Translations under genes and position numbers: made by a program | Source of the DNA: Alphaproteobacteria bacterium | GTDB lineage: Bacteria > Pseudomonadota > Alphaproteobacteria > Micavibrionales > UBA2020 | Reading direction: 5' to 3' | DNA length: 13,470 nucleotides | Assembly: GCA_023136145.1 (NCBI GenBank) | Contig: JAGLRU010000120.1 | Location: 1-13,470 of the forward strand | Part shown: in pieces, positions 1-6,096 of the stretch | How the letters are laid out: each line of letters starts with the position of its first letter | How positions within the stretch are numbered: position 1 is the first letter of the stretch | The notes under the pieces: model-generated | What the model saw: the letters and a program-made list of their open reading frames with translations, nothing else | Told to the model about the DNA's origin: nothing | The model's database searches: none

Positions 1-182
1 TGTTCCATGATAACGTCCGGCTCTTCGTATTCCAGCAGAGTTTCGGTAATCATGCCAGCATAAATACACAGCGTCCGTACCATGCGGACTTTTGGATCCG
101 TATCCTTGATTAGCGTCTCTATCCGTGCACGAATATTCTTTGCTTCTTCTTTCAGACGTTCATGTGAATTAGGGGATGACAA
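1..182 (-). CDS. Unrecognised small protein, partial (C-terminus beyond window)
   Basis: Reading frame open from a TTG at 182-180 down to base 1, giving the first 60 residues. It begins MSSPNSHERLKEEAKNIRA and continues with a charged, helix-prone segment. The start is supported by a strong AAGGAG ribosome-binding site (plus-strand 193-198) ten bases upstream and by its place 23 bases after the stop of the SH3 gene on the same strand, which suggests a two-gene transcript. There is no signal peptide or membrane segment in the visible part, so it looks cytoplasmic. The visible part contains a motif-poor helical stretch (TLCIYAGMITETLLEYEEPD). I do not recognise the family. An ATG-started ORF is absent, which is why automatic calling could miss it. 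Confidence 0.55.
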   Translation of the reverse strand, partial: MSSPNSHERLKEEAKNIRARIETLIKDTDPKVRMVRTLCIYAGMITETLLEYEEPDVIME

Positions 183-205
183 AAACGGATACTCCTTAAT
201 ATTCT

Positions 206-706
206 TTATTTTATAAAAACCTCGTCGGGATAAACGCCCCAAATGTTCTCTCTTTCAAGCCAACCCTTATAACCCGCAGCCTTGAGATAACACCACTCCT
301 TATTGCAACGGTCAAGATTAGCTATCACACCCGGCTCCAGCTTCACCACTGGCATCGCCCCCACCTTCGGCTTTTTGAAAAGCGTTCTAGTAGAACCTCT
401 TACAATAACAGTACGCTTGCTGGACAAAAGACTTTTATGCACCCAGCCTTCATCCCCATCCTTGCTACGCATTTGACACCACCCATCGAATTCCTTAACG
501 ATTTCAATTGGTAAACCTTCCTTCTTGAAGACTACCCTGATCGGATAGCGTTGCCCGGGGCCTGTCCTGACATTTACTTCATCCGCACTGAACGTCATAA
601 AACGCGGGATAAGCGAGGATACGGGGATTTCTTTTGCATACGCCGGAGCGATAATACACAGAAAAAACGTAATAATCAGCAGTATTAAAAGCTTGTTTTC
701 CATCAT
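206..706 (-). CDS. Exported double SH3-domain protein (bacterial SH3b, COG3807-like)
   Basis: A protein of about 166 residues with an N-terminal signal peptide (MENKLLILLIITFFL, then a probable cut after AYA) and two SH3-like modules. The first has the typical VNVRTGPGQRYP signature followed by EFDGWCQMRS and GWVHKSLL. The second runs to WCYLKAAGYKGWLERENIWG and ends with the WGVYPDE tail common in alphaproteobacterial members. SH3b domains of this type usually bind cell-wall or periplasmic targets; the actual ligand is unknown. A longer form starting at 745 is possible. I prefer the ATG at 706 (or 703) because it gives a clean signal peptide and leaves about 90 bases for a divergent promoter toward dusA. 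No convincing ribosome-binding site is visible at any of these starts. Confidence 0.85.
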   Translation of the reverse strand: MMENKLLILLIITFFLCIIAPAYAKEIPVSSLIPRFMTFSADEVNVRTGPGQRYPIRVVFKKEGLPIEIVKEFDGWCQMRSKDGDEGWVHKSLLSSKRTVIVRGSTRTLFKKPKVGAMPVVKLEPGVIANLDRCNKEWCYLKAAGYKGWLERENIWGVYPDEVFIK

Positions 707-795
707 ACTGAGGAGAATAAGCGGAAAAGAGTAGCCTTCCAACATTTTTTTCTATTTTGTATGGACTTTTTATTCGTAAAAACATAAAAAGCGCG

Positions 796-1776
796 ATGAG
801 TATAATAAAACACACTCTCGACCGTCGCGTTTCCATTGCTCCGATGATGGGTTGGACGGATCGTCATGATCGTTACTTTCTGCGCCTGATTTCGCCGAAT
901 GCACTCTTATATACCGTTATGATCTCGACTGGTGCTCTTATCTTCGGCAAAAAATTGGAAATTCTGGATTACAGTCCTGAAGAGCATCCTATCGCCCTGC
1001 AACTAGGTGGTTCGGAACCGAAAGACCTAGCTATCTGTGCTCAACTTGCCGAACAGCGTGGCTATGATGAAGTGAACCTTAACTGTGGCTGCCCGAGCAA
1101 TCGCGTGCAAAACGGAAGTTTCGGTGCTTGTTTAATGGCGGATCCAAAGCGCGTAGCCAATTGCATAGATGCGATGAAACAGGTCGTTTCGATCCCCGTT
1201 ACCGTCAAGACTCGTATTGGAATTGACGATATGGACAGCTACGAATTCCTGACCGATTTTATTTCCCATGTTTCGGAAAAGGGCTGTGATATTTTTATCA
1301 TTCACGCACGCAAGGCGATGCTCAAGGGCTTAAGTCCTGCCGAAAATCGCACTATTCCGCCGCTGAAATGGGATGTAGCCTACATGTTGAAACGGGATTT
1401 TCCGCATCTCTCCATTATTCTAAACGGCGGAATCCGGCGGATCGAAGATATTCGGAATTCCTTGAACCATGTAGATGGCGTGATGATCGGGCGCGAAGCC
1501 TACAAAAACCCCTATTTTCTAGCAGATATAGAACGGGAAATATTTCAGACTGCATCCGTTAGAAGCCGTCACGACGTGATTAATGACCTGCTTCCTTACA
1601 TCAACGAGACTTTACAAAAGGGCGTTCCGCTCAAAGATATTACACAGCATATATCAGGTCTTTATAAGGGAATCCCCGGTGCCCGCCGATGGCGACAAAT
1701 ACTAAGTCAAGAAGCCTGCAATCCAGCAGCCAATGCAAATATACTGACGGATGCTTTGAAACAGATTTTCTTTTGA
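796..1776 (+). CDS. dusA: tRNA-dihydrouridine(20/20a) synthase DusA
   Basis: FMN-dependent enzyme that reduces uridine to dihydrouridine at positions 20/20a of the tRNA D-loop in the cytoplasm. The 326-residue protein tracks the DusA subfamily closely along its whole length: SIAPMMGWTDRH near residue 13, EEHPIALQLGGSEP, NLNCGCPSNRVQNGSFGACLM with the catalytic Cys of GCPS near residue 99, VTVKTRIGIDD, FIIHARKA near 170, NGGI near 210, DGVMIGREAY near 232, and a C-terminal GIPGARRWRQILS block of the helical tRNA-binding domain. An in-frame ATG at 757 exists, but ATG 796 leaves the conserved core intact and frees the divergent intergenic space. Both starts have weak ribosome-binding sites. It appears to be a housekeeping gene unrelated to the secretion operon downstream. 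Confidence 0.96.
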   Translation: MSIIKHTLDRRVSIAPMMGWTDRHDRYFLRLISPNALLYTVMISTGALIFGKKLEILDYSPEEHPIALQLGGSEPKDLAICAQLAEQRGYDEVNLNCGCPSNRVQNGSFGACLMADPKRVANCIDAMKQVVSIPVTVKTRIGIDDMDSYEFLTDFISHVSEKGCDIFIIHARKAMLKGLSPAENRTIPPLKWDVAYMLKRDFPHLSIILNGGIRRIEDIRNSLNHVDGVMIGREAYKNPYFLADIEREIFQTASVRSRHDVINDLLPYINETLQKGVPLKDITQHISGLYKGIPGARRWRQILSQEACNPAANANILTDALKQIFF

Positions 1777-1788
1777 GTAAATGATCCT

Positions 1789-1818
1789 TTGTTTATTTCC
1801 GTTTATTACTGTTATAAT
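1789..1818 (+). promoter_or_regulatory. Probable sigma70-type promoter for the 1848-3205 gene group
   Basis: A perfect TATAAT -10 box lies at 1813-1818, with a partial -35 match TTGTTT at 1789-1794 and 18 bases between them. Transcription would start near 1825, about 23 bases before the ATG at 1848. It sits just after the dusA stop, so the small genes downstream need not depend on dusA transcription. Confidence 0.5.
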
Positions 1819-1847
1819 TTCTACTACTGTTTTTGACGAAGGGTCTC

Positions 1848-2477
1848 ATGGTTCAGCCTCAGTGGACAAAACTCAATCGCGAACAGGCCCAGAGGGTGCT
1901 TCGGCTGCTCAGCAACCATAAGGATGCTGTCGTATTCTCGCAGGAGCTTACTGGTGTTTCTTGGCGCGGACTCTCTTTTTATGCGGATTACCGACTTTAC
2001 CGCCTTGTTAACTATGCCACAATGCCAACATTTACTATGACGTACCTTAGCAATGGTTCGGAATATATTAGTCTTGATGGCACAGCAAATCCGATCTATA
2101 CGGTGAACGAAAAAGACCCTCTCCGGCTGGACAATTTGAATGTTATTCCGTATCTGGAATTTTTCTTCAGCTATGTGCAGGGCAGTGAAGGTGACGTATC
2201 CCTTATTAAAGATCCTTACGAGATCAACTTTATGGAAGGTATGGATTCCGTCCAGCAACAAAGCGTAATCGACAATTTCAAGTCTCTTAAAATTTTATCC
2301 TGCACAACGGAGAATTCCTATAAAATAAGTGGCACTCTTTACTATGGTGGTGCTCTGATTACCTCTACGATTCTGATTATGCCAGACGGGAAAATATCGT
2401 TTCAAGACCAGAGTCTGCTGCTTTCAGGCATTCCTTTCCAAGAAAGCCCCTATCGCCAAGCATGGATTGAAGGATAG
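1848..2477 (+). CDS. Conserved-looking hypothetical protein, cytoplasmic
   Basis: A soluble protein of 209 residues with no signal peptide or clear membrane span. I chose ATG 1848 over the in-frame TTG 1833 because GAAGGG (1838-1843) is a suitable ribosome-binding site for the ATG. Visible features are an N-terminal helical segment (QWTKLNREQAQRVLRLLSNH), then SWRGLSFYADYRLYRLVNY, a SLDGTANPIYTVNEKD stretch and a hydrophobic aromatic segment YLEFFFSYVQGSEG. The C-terminal third (residues about 140-205) looks like beta strands. The ordered motifs suggest a real conserved family, but I cannot name it or assign a function. It is followed after 7 bases by the next gene, so the two are probably co-translated and may act together. 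Confidence 0.75.
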   Translation: MVQPQWTKLNREQAQRVLRLLSNHKDAVVFSQELTGVSWRGLSFYADYRLYRLVNYATMPTFTMTYLSNGSEYISLDGTANPIYTVNEKDPLRLDNLNVIPYLEFFFSYVQGSEGDVSLIKDPYEINFMEGMDSVQQQSVIDNFKSLKILSCTTENSYKISGTLYYGGALITSTILIMPDGKISFQDQSLLLSGIPFQESPYRQAWIEG

Positions 2478-2484
2478 GTATACA

Positions 2485-2991
2485 ATGAACATTCCAAATC
2501 TAAACGATATTCTGAAACCCGGCGAAGACTTGCCAGCTGATGAAGTGATGGTTGCAAAAACGTTCGAAATTCTCAAGTACAGTCCTCACGGCCAGCAACT
2601 AGTTAATTTCGTCAAGAAAAAAGGAATCAATATCAAAGTTATAGCTACGGCACGACCTGTAGCCTACCTGCCAGAAAAAAAACTTGCCTATATAGGCTTT
2701 AACATAAATAACCCGCTCTCGTCTAGTCGCTTTATTCTGACGTTGGTGGGTGTATTACGGGAAGCACAGCAAGAAGCTGCTGGAATCAAGCTTCCTGACC
2801 TCCATGCCCCCATGTCAGAACATACTAAAATCGGTGTTGCAAAGTACCAAGATAAAGTGTGGTATATGTGTACCGTTGCCTTTGAACTTAATGATCAACT
2901 TACTTTTTCAGAATACAAATTTCTTGACGAATTAAGAAAAATGGGACACAATGAGTTATTAGACTTGTACATAAAGCAAGAAAGAAGCTGA
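2485..2991 (+). CDS. Hypothetical protein, possibly a degenerate metallopeptidase-fold (DUF6782-like)
   Basis: A 168-residue soluble protein. ATG 2485 is preferred to TTG 2467 because AGGATAGG lies just before it at 2471-2478. The layout recalls small putative metallopeptidases of the DUF6782 type: a YSPHGQQLVNFVKKKGI opening, a strand pair (VAYLPEKKLAYIGFNI), then the helix that should carry the zinc motif. Here that helix reads LTLVGVLREAQQEAAG, where HExxH would be expected but no histidine is present, so if the relationship is right the enzyme is inactive. The C-terminus (EYKFLDELRKMGHNELLDLY) is helical. The family assignment is an inference from pattern only and could be wrong. It is coupled to the preceding gene. 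Confidence 0.65.
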   Translation: MNIPNLNDILKPGEDLPADEVMVAKTFEILKYSPHGQQLVNFVKKKGINIKVIATARPVAYLPEKKLAYIGFNINNPLSSSRFILTLVGVLREAQQEAAGIKLPDLHAPMSEHTKIGVAKYQDKVWYMCTVAFELNDQLTFSEYKFLDELRKMGHNELLDLYIKQERS

Positions 2992-3010
2992 TAATTCATG
3001 GGGAAAAGTT

Positions 3011-3205
3011 ATGAAAGTAAGAGGAATCACTTACACATTTAATAAGGCAGCAATCTTAATCCATAAAATCGGCGGATCTGGTATGACACCAGAAATAAAA
3101 AACCTCAAAAAAGCTATTGCAAAACGTGTAACAGACGCTCGGGCGGCTTTAGGGTCTGAAATTCTTACAAAGACTTCTACTCACAATCCAAGTCATGGAG
3201 CTTAA
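3011..3205 (+). CDS. Small basic hypothetical protein (64 aa)
   Basis: A 64-codon frame starting 19 bases after the previous stop, with GGGGAAAAG directly in front of the ATG as a plausible ribosome-binding site. The product is lysine-rich and probably cytoplasmic, with a likely helix in MTPEIKNLKKAIAKRVTDARAAL. No family is recognised. The case for a real gene rests on spacing, the binding site and strand agreement with the two upstream genes. The short length leaves room for a chance frame. Confidence 0.45.
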   Translation: MKVRGITYTFNKAAILIHKIGGSGMTPEIKNLKKAIAKRVTDARAALGSEILTKTSTHNPSHGA

Positions 3206-3331
3206 TCTTAATATTTAACAGATTGTTATAACCATTTCTGAATTTATTGATAGGAATTTTCTTTACGCCGTGCCACCTTCGTGATGGCAGACTTTGGACG
3301 ACATCCGGCATAAACAAACGCAAGGCAAGTA

Positions 3332-3400
3332 TTTTTTCCCACAGATAAACACGGATAAAAAAGAAATCCGTGTGTATCCGCGTTTATCCGTGAGAAAAGC
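3332..3400. repeat. Imperfect palindrome built of ATCCGTGTTTATC-type units
   Basis: The left arm has CACAGATAAACACGGAT at 3340-3356. The right arm has ATCCGCGTTTATCCGTG at 3376-3392. One is the reverse complement of the other except at two of 17 positions, and weaker pairing extends outward through the T-rich and A-rich flanks. The right half also contains three 10-base units in tandem (3364-3393, each with ATCCG). Such units are familiar as interspersed non-coding repeats in many bacterial genomes and are often mis-called as tiny proteins. Confidence 0.75.
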
Positions 3401-3451
3401 CTTTTCTTTTTATCGCCACGCACCCCAACCACTGCATAAACTCATATCGTC

Positions 3452-3475
3452 ACCCCCGCCCCCGTGCTGGGGGGT
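3452..3475. repeat. G/C-tract inverted repeat
   Basis: ACCCCC at 3452-3457 can pair with GGGGGT at 3470-3475, and the inner CCCCC (3459-3463) could pair instead with the same G-tract. It resembles the GTCACCCCCGC...GGGGGT ends of interspersed repeats common in some Proteobacteria. A terminator role is unlikely because no T-run follows. Confidence 0.4.
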
Positions 3476-3539
3476 ATGGAAGCGCGTTTGCACGTTTTAC
3501 TGATGAAAAAGAGCCATAGTGACGGCTGGACAGTCTTTT

Positions 3540-3610
3540 GGATACCGGAACGAGTCTGGCATGACAAAGTGTTTTAAACCATCCCCGTTATACTGGCGGA
3601 AGCTGGTATC
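3540..3610. repeat. Pair of degenerate short inverted repeats (GATACCGG...CTGGCATGAC and ATACTGG...CTGGTAT)
   Basis: The first unit, 3540-3567, has ATACCGG facing CTGGCAT. The second, 3581-3610, has ATCCCCGTT followed by ATACTGG facing CTGGTAT, pairable with two G-U wobbles in RNA. Together they look like worn copies of a dispersed intergenic repeat placed at the 3' end of the DUF2786 gene. Only a genome-wide comparison would show whether they are a repeat family. Confidence 0.4.
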
Positions 3611-3629
3611 TCTCTAATAAAACGCAGTG

Positions 3630-4373
3630 CTAAAGCTCTCCTATTTTATCATGCCAATTCAGGCTCTCTCCAGTGACGCGCCCGGAGTGGTAAGCTTTAG
3701 AAAATACTTGTCTACTGCGATTGGCGCGAGATACACGCAGATTTAAGCCAAGATTAGCAAGCTCATCATCAATAACGCTGTTCTTAATCAACACCAAATC
3801 GCGCCCGCCTACGGTACGGACTGTAGTATTTCGTGTTTCCTTGAGCTTGTCGAGTTTTGTACATACACCATGCCCCAGACCAAGTTGGAATGATATCGTG
3901 GCGCGGCGACGCTGGTGGGAATTACAACGATCATAAAGAACGCCGAACTTGAAGTTTTCCGTCTCGGTGTCGAAAGCTTCCTCTATTTTTTCATAAAGAC
4001 AACGCGCTCCTGCCACATCCGCAGGAAGTCCGAAAAAAATATTTCGGATACGCCCATCCTGCGCTATTTCATGCCATGCTCGACAATCACAAAAAACAGC
4101 GATGGTGCCAACACAATTATCTAGCGAACCGCGCCGGCGACGTTGGGTTTCGATACCTTCACTGAAACAGCTCTGCTTTTTTATGTCTACTTCGCTCATC
4201 GACAAGCCGTAACGATCCAACAATTCAGCAACTTTGCCAGCGGCCAACAATGCCTCTGCTTCAGTGCAACCCCGTGCTACGGTTTTACCCCGCAGCCCCT
4301 GAATACGCGCCAGTACCTTGTCCAGTTCATTCTTATTAACTTTATTTGCCACGTTTTGCATATATACTTTCAA
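3630..4373 (-). CDS. DUF2786 domain-containing protein
   Basis: A 247-residue soluble protein. Residues about 17-65 form the DUF2786 domain (KVLARIQGLRGKTVARGCTEAEALLAAGKVAELLDRYGLSMSEVDI, here in two overlapping halves: the GCTEAEALLAAGKVAELLDR helix and the LSMSEVDI end). The rest resembles the companion region usually found with it, including DCRAWHEI, VAGARCLYEKIEEAF, RRRATISFQLGLG and GRDLVLIKN. The biochemical role is unknown; homologs occur in bacterial chromosomes and in phages, so acquired DNA is possible. The first codon is TTG 4373; an ATG at 4361 is an alternative. It is transcribed convergently to the genes on its left and divergently from the secretion operon on its right, and shows no functional link to either. 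Confidence 0.85.
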   Translation of the reverse strand: MKVYMQNVANKVNKNELDKVLARIQGLRGKTVARGCTEAEALLAAGKVAELLDRYGLSMSEVDIKKQSCFSEGIETQRRRRGSLDNCVGTIAVFCDCRAWHEIAQDGRIRNIFFGLPADVAGARCLYEKIEEAFDTETENFKFGVLYDRCNSHQRRRATISFQLGLGHGVCTKLDKLKETRNTTVRTVGGRDLVLIKNSVIDDELANLGLNLRVSRANRSRQVFSKAYHSGRVTGESLNWHDKIGEL

Positions 4374-4652
4374 CCGCTTTTAATAAGATTATTTATTTTA
4401 ACGTAATCTTTTTCACTTGACTTGGGTAATGAAAATTAGAGACAGTTAACTTGGGATATATTTTCCCTACATGTTATTCTGAATCGCCCACGAAGAGTCT
4501 TGCTTATTAACAGGGAAATCATTCCCAATCAACAAGTACGATGTCAATAAGACAGCAAGAGGGGAATCTGTCCTTGCTTAAATGTCTACTTTATTTTAAC
4601 CATTTGTTACCTCATAAAGACTATTCTAACCTCAGAGTTTAGGAGATCAATT
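4374..4652. other. Divergent intergenic region, presumed promoter and leader of the secretion operon
   Basis: About 280 bases without a gene. GGGAA/TTCCC (4513-4526) forms a 5-bp hairpin with a 4-base loop. It is flanked by CTTGCTTATT (4499-4508) and AATAAG-ACAG-CAAG (4546-4559), which are complementary apart from a 4-base insertion. CTTGCTTA recurs directly at 4573-4580, and GACAG/CTGTC (4551-4555, 4568-4572) forms another small stem. The promoter for the long operon should lie here, but no box pair stands out: TTGACT near 4418 lacks a good -10 partner. AGGAGAT just before 4653 is a strong ribosome-binding site for the first gene. Confidence 0.45.
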
Positions 4653-5474
4653 ATGGCGAAAATAAGAATCAAGGGATTTTTTCTGTTATTATTGACAACA
4701 GGTATTCTAATGACAGCTCTTCCCTCCTTAGCGCAAAAGGCCGGAAACCCCGCGCTTCTTAAACAATTCGAGGCGGCAGGTGGCAAGATTGATTTTCTTG
4801 GAACTGCATATGGGATGGATAGCTGGATCATTACTGATAAAAAAGACGAAAAAAAGGTGCAGTTTGCTTACGCAACGCCAGAAGGTGCGCTGATTCTGGG
4901 CATGATGTATGCCCCGGACGGCACGCTGGAAACAAGAAAACAACTGGAAGCTCTCAAACAAAGGACGGAGGGTTCGCAGGCTGCCGCACCAGGGGCGGAA
5001 AATTCCCAATTAAAAGCGGAAAAGTTTTATGCAAAAACCGAAAAAGCCAATTGGATCGCCATAGGTGATAGTCAAGCACCCTATTTATATATATTTATTA
5101 ATGCAAACTGTGGTGATTGTCATAAATATTGGAATGATCTGGAAGATTCTATCAAGGAAGGGAAATTGCAGGTGCGGCTTGTTCCGTTTGGCGAACAGCT
5201 AGGGAACCGCAATGGTGGTGCTGCACTGTTGTCGGTAGAAAATTCAGAAGAAGCATGGCGTTCATATATCGATGGAAATACGGCAGCACTTTCCAAAGAT
5301 AAAATCAAAGATGGTGCTTATCAAAAAATAAAAGAAAACAACATGTTAGCTAAAAACTGGAAAGAAGGCGCGGCTCCGTTTACACTGTATCGCCGACCGG
5401 GAGATGGTATATTGACAGCAATCGTGGGTCGTCCAGACAATACCTTGTTGCTTCTAACAGAGTTTTTGAAATGA
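4653..5474 (+). CDS. Periplasmic DsbC/DsbG-like thiol-disulfide protein (CGDC)
   Basis: A 273-residue exported protein. It has a signal peptide (residues 1-27, ending SLA-QK) and an N-terminal domain with a strand-rich part (about 45-90: IDFLGTAYGMDSWIITD, EGALILGMMYAPDG) like the dimerisation domain of DsbG/DsbC. A linker helix follows, then a thioredoxin-fold domain with the active-site pair C153-G-D-C156 in FINANCGDCHKYW. The likely cis-proline is in GAAPFTLYR near residue 242. Such proteins isomerise or reduce disulfides in the periplasm. I-type conjugation systems carry a comparable DsbC-like protein (TrbB). It is the first gene of the operon, so a role in folding the cysteine-bearing secretion proteins encoded downstream is likely. 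CGDC is less usual than the CGYC or CPYC of classic DsbC/DsbG. The exact enzymatic mode is not visible. Confidence 0.87.
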   Translation: MAKIRIKGFFLLLLTTGILMTALPSLAQKAGNPALLKQFEAAGGKIDFLGTAYGMDSWIITDKKDEKKVQFAYATPEGALILGMMYAPDGTLETRKQLEALKQRTEGSQAAAPGAENSQLKAEKFYAKTEKANWIAIGDSQAPYLYIFINANCGDCHKYWNDLEDSIKEGKLQVRLVPFGEQLGNRNGGAALLSVENSEEAWRSYIDGNTAALSKDKIKDGAYQKIKENNMLAKNWKEGAAPFTLYRRPGDGILTAIVGRPDNTLLLLTEFLK

Positions 5475-5502
5475 CCCAGTCAAAAAAGGAAATGGAAAAG
5501 TC

Positions 5503-5958
5503 ATGATTACAGCACAGGCGTTTGCCGTTTGCATCTTCGCAGCTGCTCAGACTTACGTCGTACCACCTTCTGTGATTATCGGCATTCTTAATGTCGAAGG
5601 TGGCAAGGTCGGTCAGGCAGTACGCAACTCCAATAATACTTATGATTTGGGGCCAATGCAGATCAATACTCTCTGGATTCCAGAATTAGCCCGTTACTGG
5701 GGCGTTAGCAAATCGGTGGCAACTTATAGAGTACGCAATGATGCCTGTGTTAACATAGGAGTTGGCGCATGGATTTTGCGCAAAAAAATAAATCAAACTG
5801 GCAGTCTGTCCAAAGGAATTGCCTATTATCATTCTGGTACTCCTCGACTTGGTCATAAATATAGAAAAAAGGTGATAAACGCGATGCGAAAATACAGGTT
5901 AATGCGCAATAAAGACAAACGGATCGCTTCAATAATAAGGACGCATAACCCTGGATAA
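5503..5958 (+). CDS. Lytic transglycosylase (SLT, TrbN/VirB1-like)
   Basis: A 151-residue peptidoglycan-cleaving enzyme of the goose-lysozyme-like SLT fold. The catalytic glutamate is E32 in GILNVEGGKVG, followed by the DLGPMQIN motif at 48-55, CVNIGVGAWIL at 82-92, the YYHSG substrate-groove motif at 108-112 and a KYRKKVINAM end. Proteins of this size accompany type IV secretion and conjugation systems (TrbN, VirB1) and make room in the wall for the apparatus. The start at 5503 has GGAAAAG just before it. No in-frame start lies between the upstream stop at 5467 and this ATG, so the protein has no separate signal peptide; the catalytic fold begins almost at residue 5. It lies 28 bases after the Dsb-like gene. 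Confidence 0.92.
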   Translation: MITAQAFAVCIFAAAQTYVVPPSVIIGILNVEGGKVGQAVRNSNNTYDLGPMQINTLWIPELARYWGVSKSVATYRVRNDACVNIGVGAWILRKKINQTGSLSKGIAYYHSGTPRLGHKYRKKVINAMRKYRLMRNKDKRIASIIRTHNPG

Positions 5959-5990
5959 CCTTGTAAAACTCTCTATTAGGAATAATAAAA

Positions 5991-6080
5991 ATGAAAAAGC
6001 AGATGCTTAACTGTTTTCAAGAACATAAAAATAAGTTAACATCTATACTTCGTATACGAATTGACAGATTCTCAGATTAA
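5991..6080 (+). CDS. Possible 29-codon leader ORF upstream of dotD
   Basis: ATG AAA AAG CAG through to TAA at 6078-6080 encodes MKKQMLNCFQEHKNKLTSIL plus nine further residues. AGGAA nine bases before the ATG is a fair ribosome-binding site, and the stop falls 16 bases before the dotD ATG. It could be a translated leader that affects dotD expression, or a chance frame. The product is basic and resembles nothing I know. Confidence 0.25.
   Translation: MKKQMLNCFQEHKNKLTSILRIRIDRFSD
6044..6066 (+). promoter_or_regulatory. Candidate promoter/operator in front of dotD
   Basis: A consensus-like TATACT (6044-6049) runs into a perfect 12-base palindrome TTCGTATACGAA (6049-6060), which abuts a consensus TTGACA (6061-6066). 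A -10 partner for TTGACA is poor (GGAATA at 17 bases), and a -35 for TATACT is not obvious. The arrangement may be an internal promoter with an operator; the evidence is motif only. Confidence 0.3.
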
Positions 6081-6096
6081 GGTGGAATACATTCAT

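Larger units (their letters stand above)
3206..3629. other. Gene-free stretch carrying several degenerate intergenic repeats
   Basis: About 420 bases lie between convergent genes. Short frames on both strands here are translations of the palindromic repeat itself and are not credible genes. The stretch holds a long imperfect palindrome (3332-3400), a G/C-tract hairpin (3452-3475) and two short imperfect inverted repeats (3540-3567 and 3581-3610), listed separately. No clear terminator with a T-run is visible. Confidence 0.6.

Noticed and set aside
1824..2261. 145-codon minus-strand frame
   Set aside because: Fully covered by the plus-strand gene at 1848-2477, which has a promoter, a ribosome-binding site and an orderly protein; the minus frame has no recognisable features.
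3452..3480. G/C-rich hairpin as a rho-independent terminator
   Set aside because: No run of T follows on either strand in the right place, and its sequence fits a dispersed repeat end better.
3244..3503. Short frames on both strands (products containing LSVGKNTCLAF or RVYPRLSVRKAF)
   Set aside because: They are translations of the palindromic repeat at 3332-3400; such peptides are common false calls and have no ribosome-binding site or neighbour support.
6045..6060. loxP-like sequence (ACTTCGTATA followed by TACGAA)
   Set aside because: Only one arm is similar and there is no spacer and opposing 13-base arm; it is explained by the simple palindrome TTCGTATACGAA.
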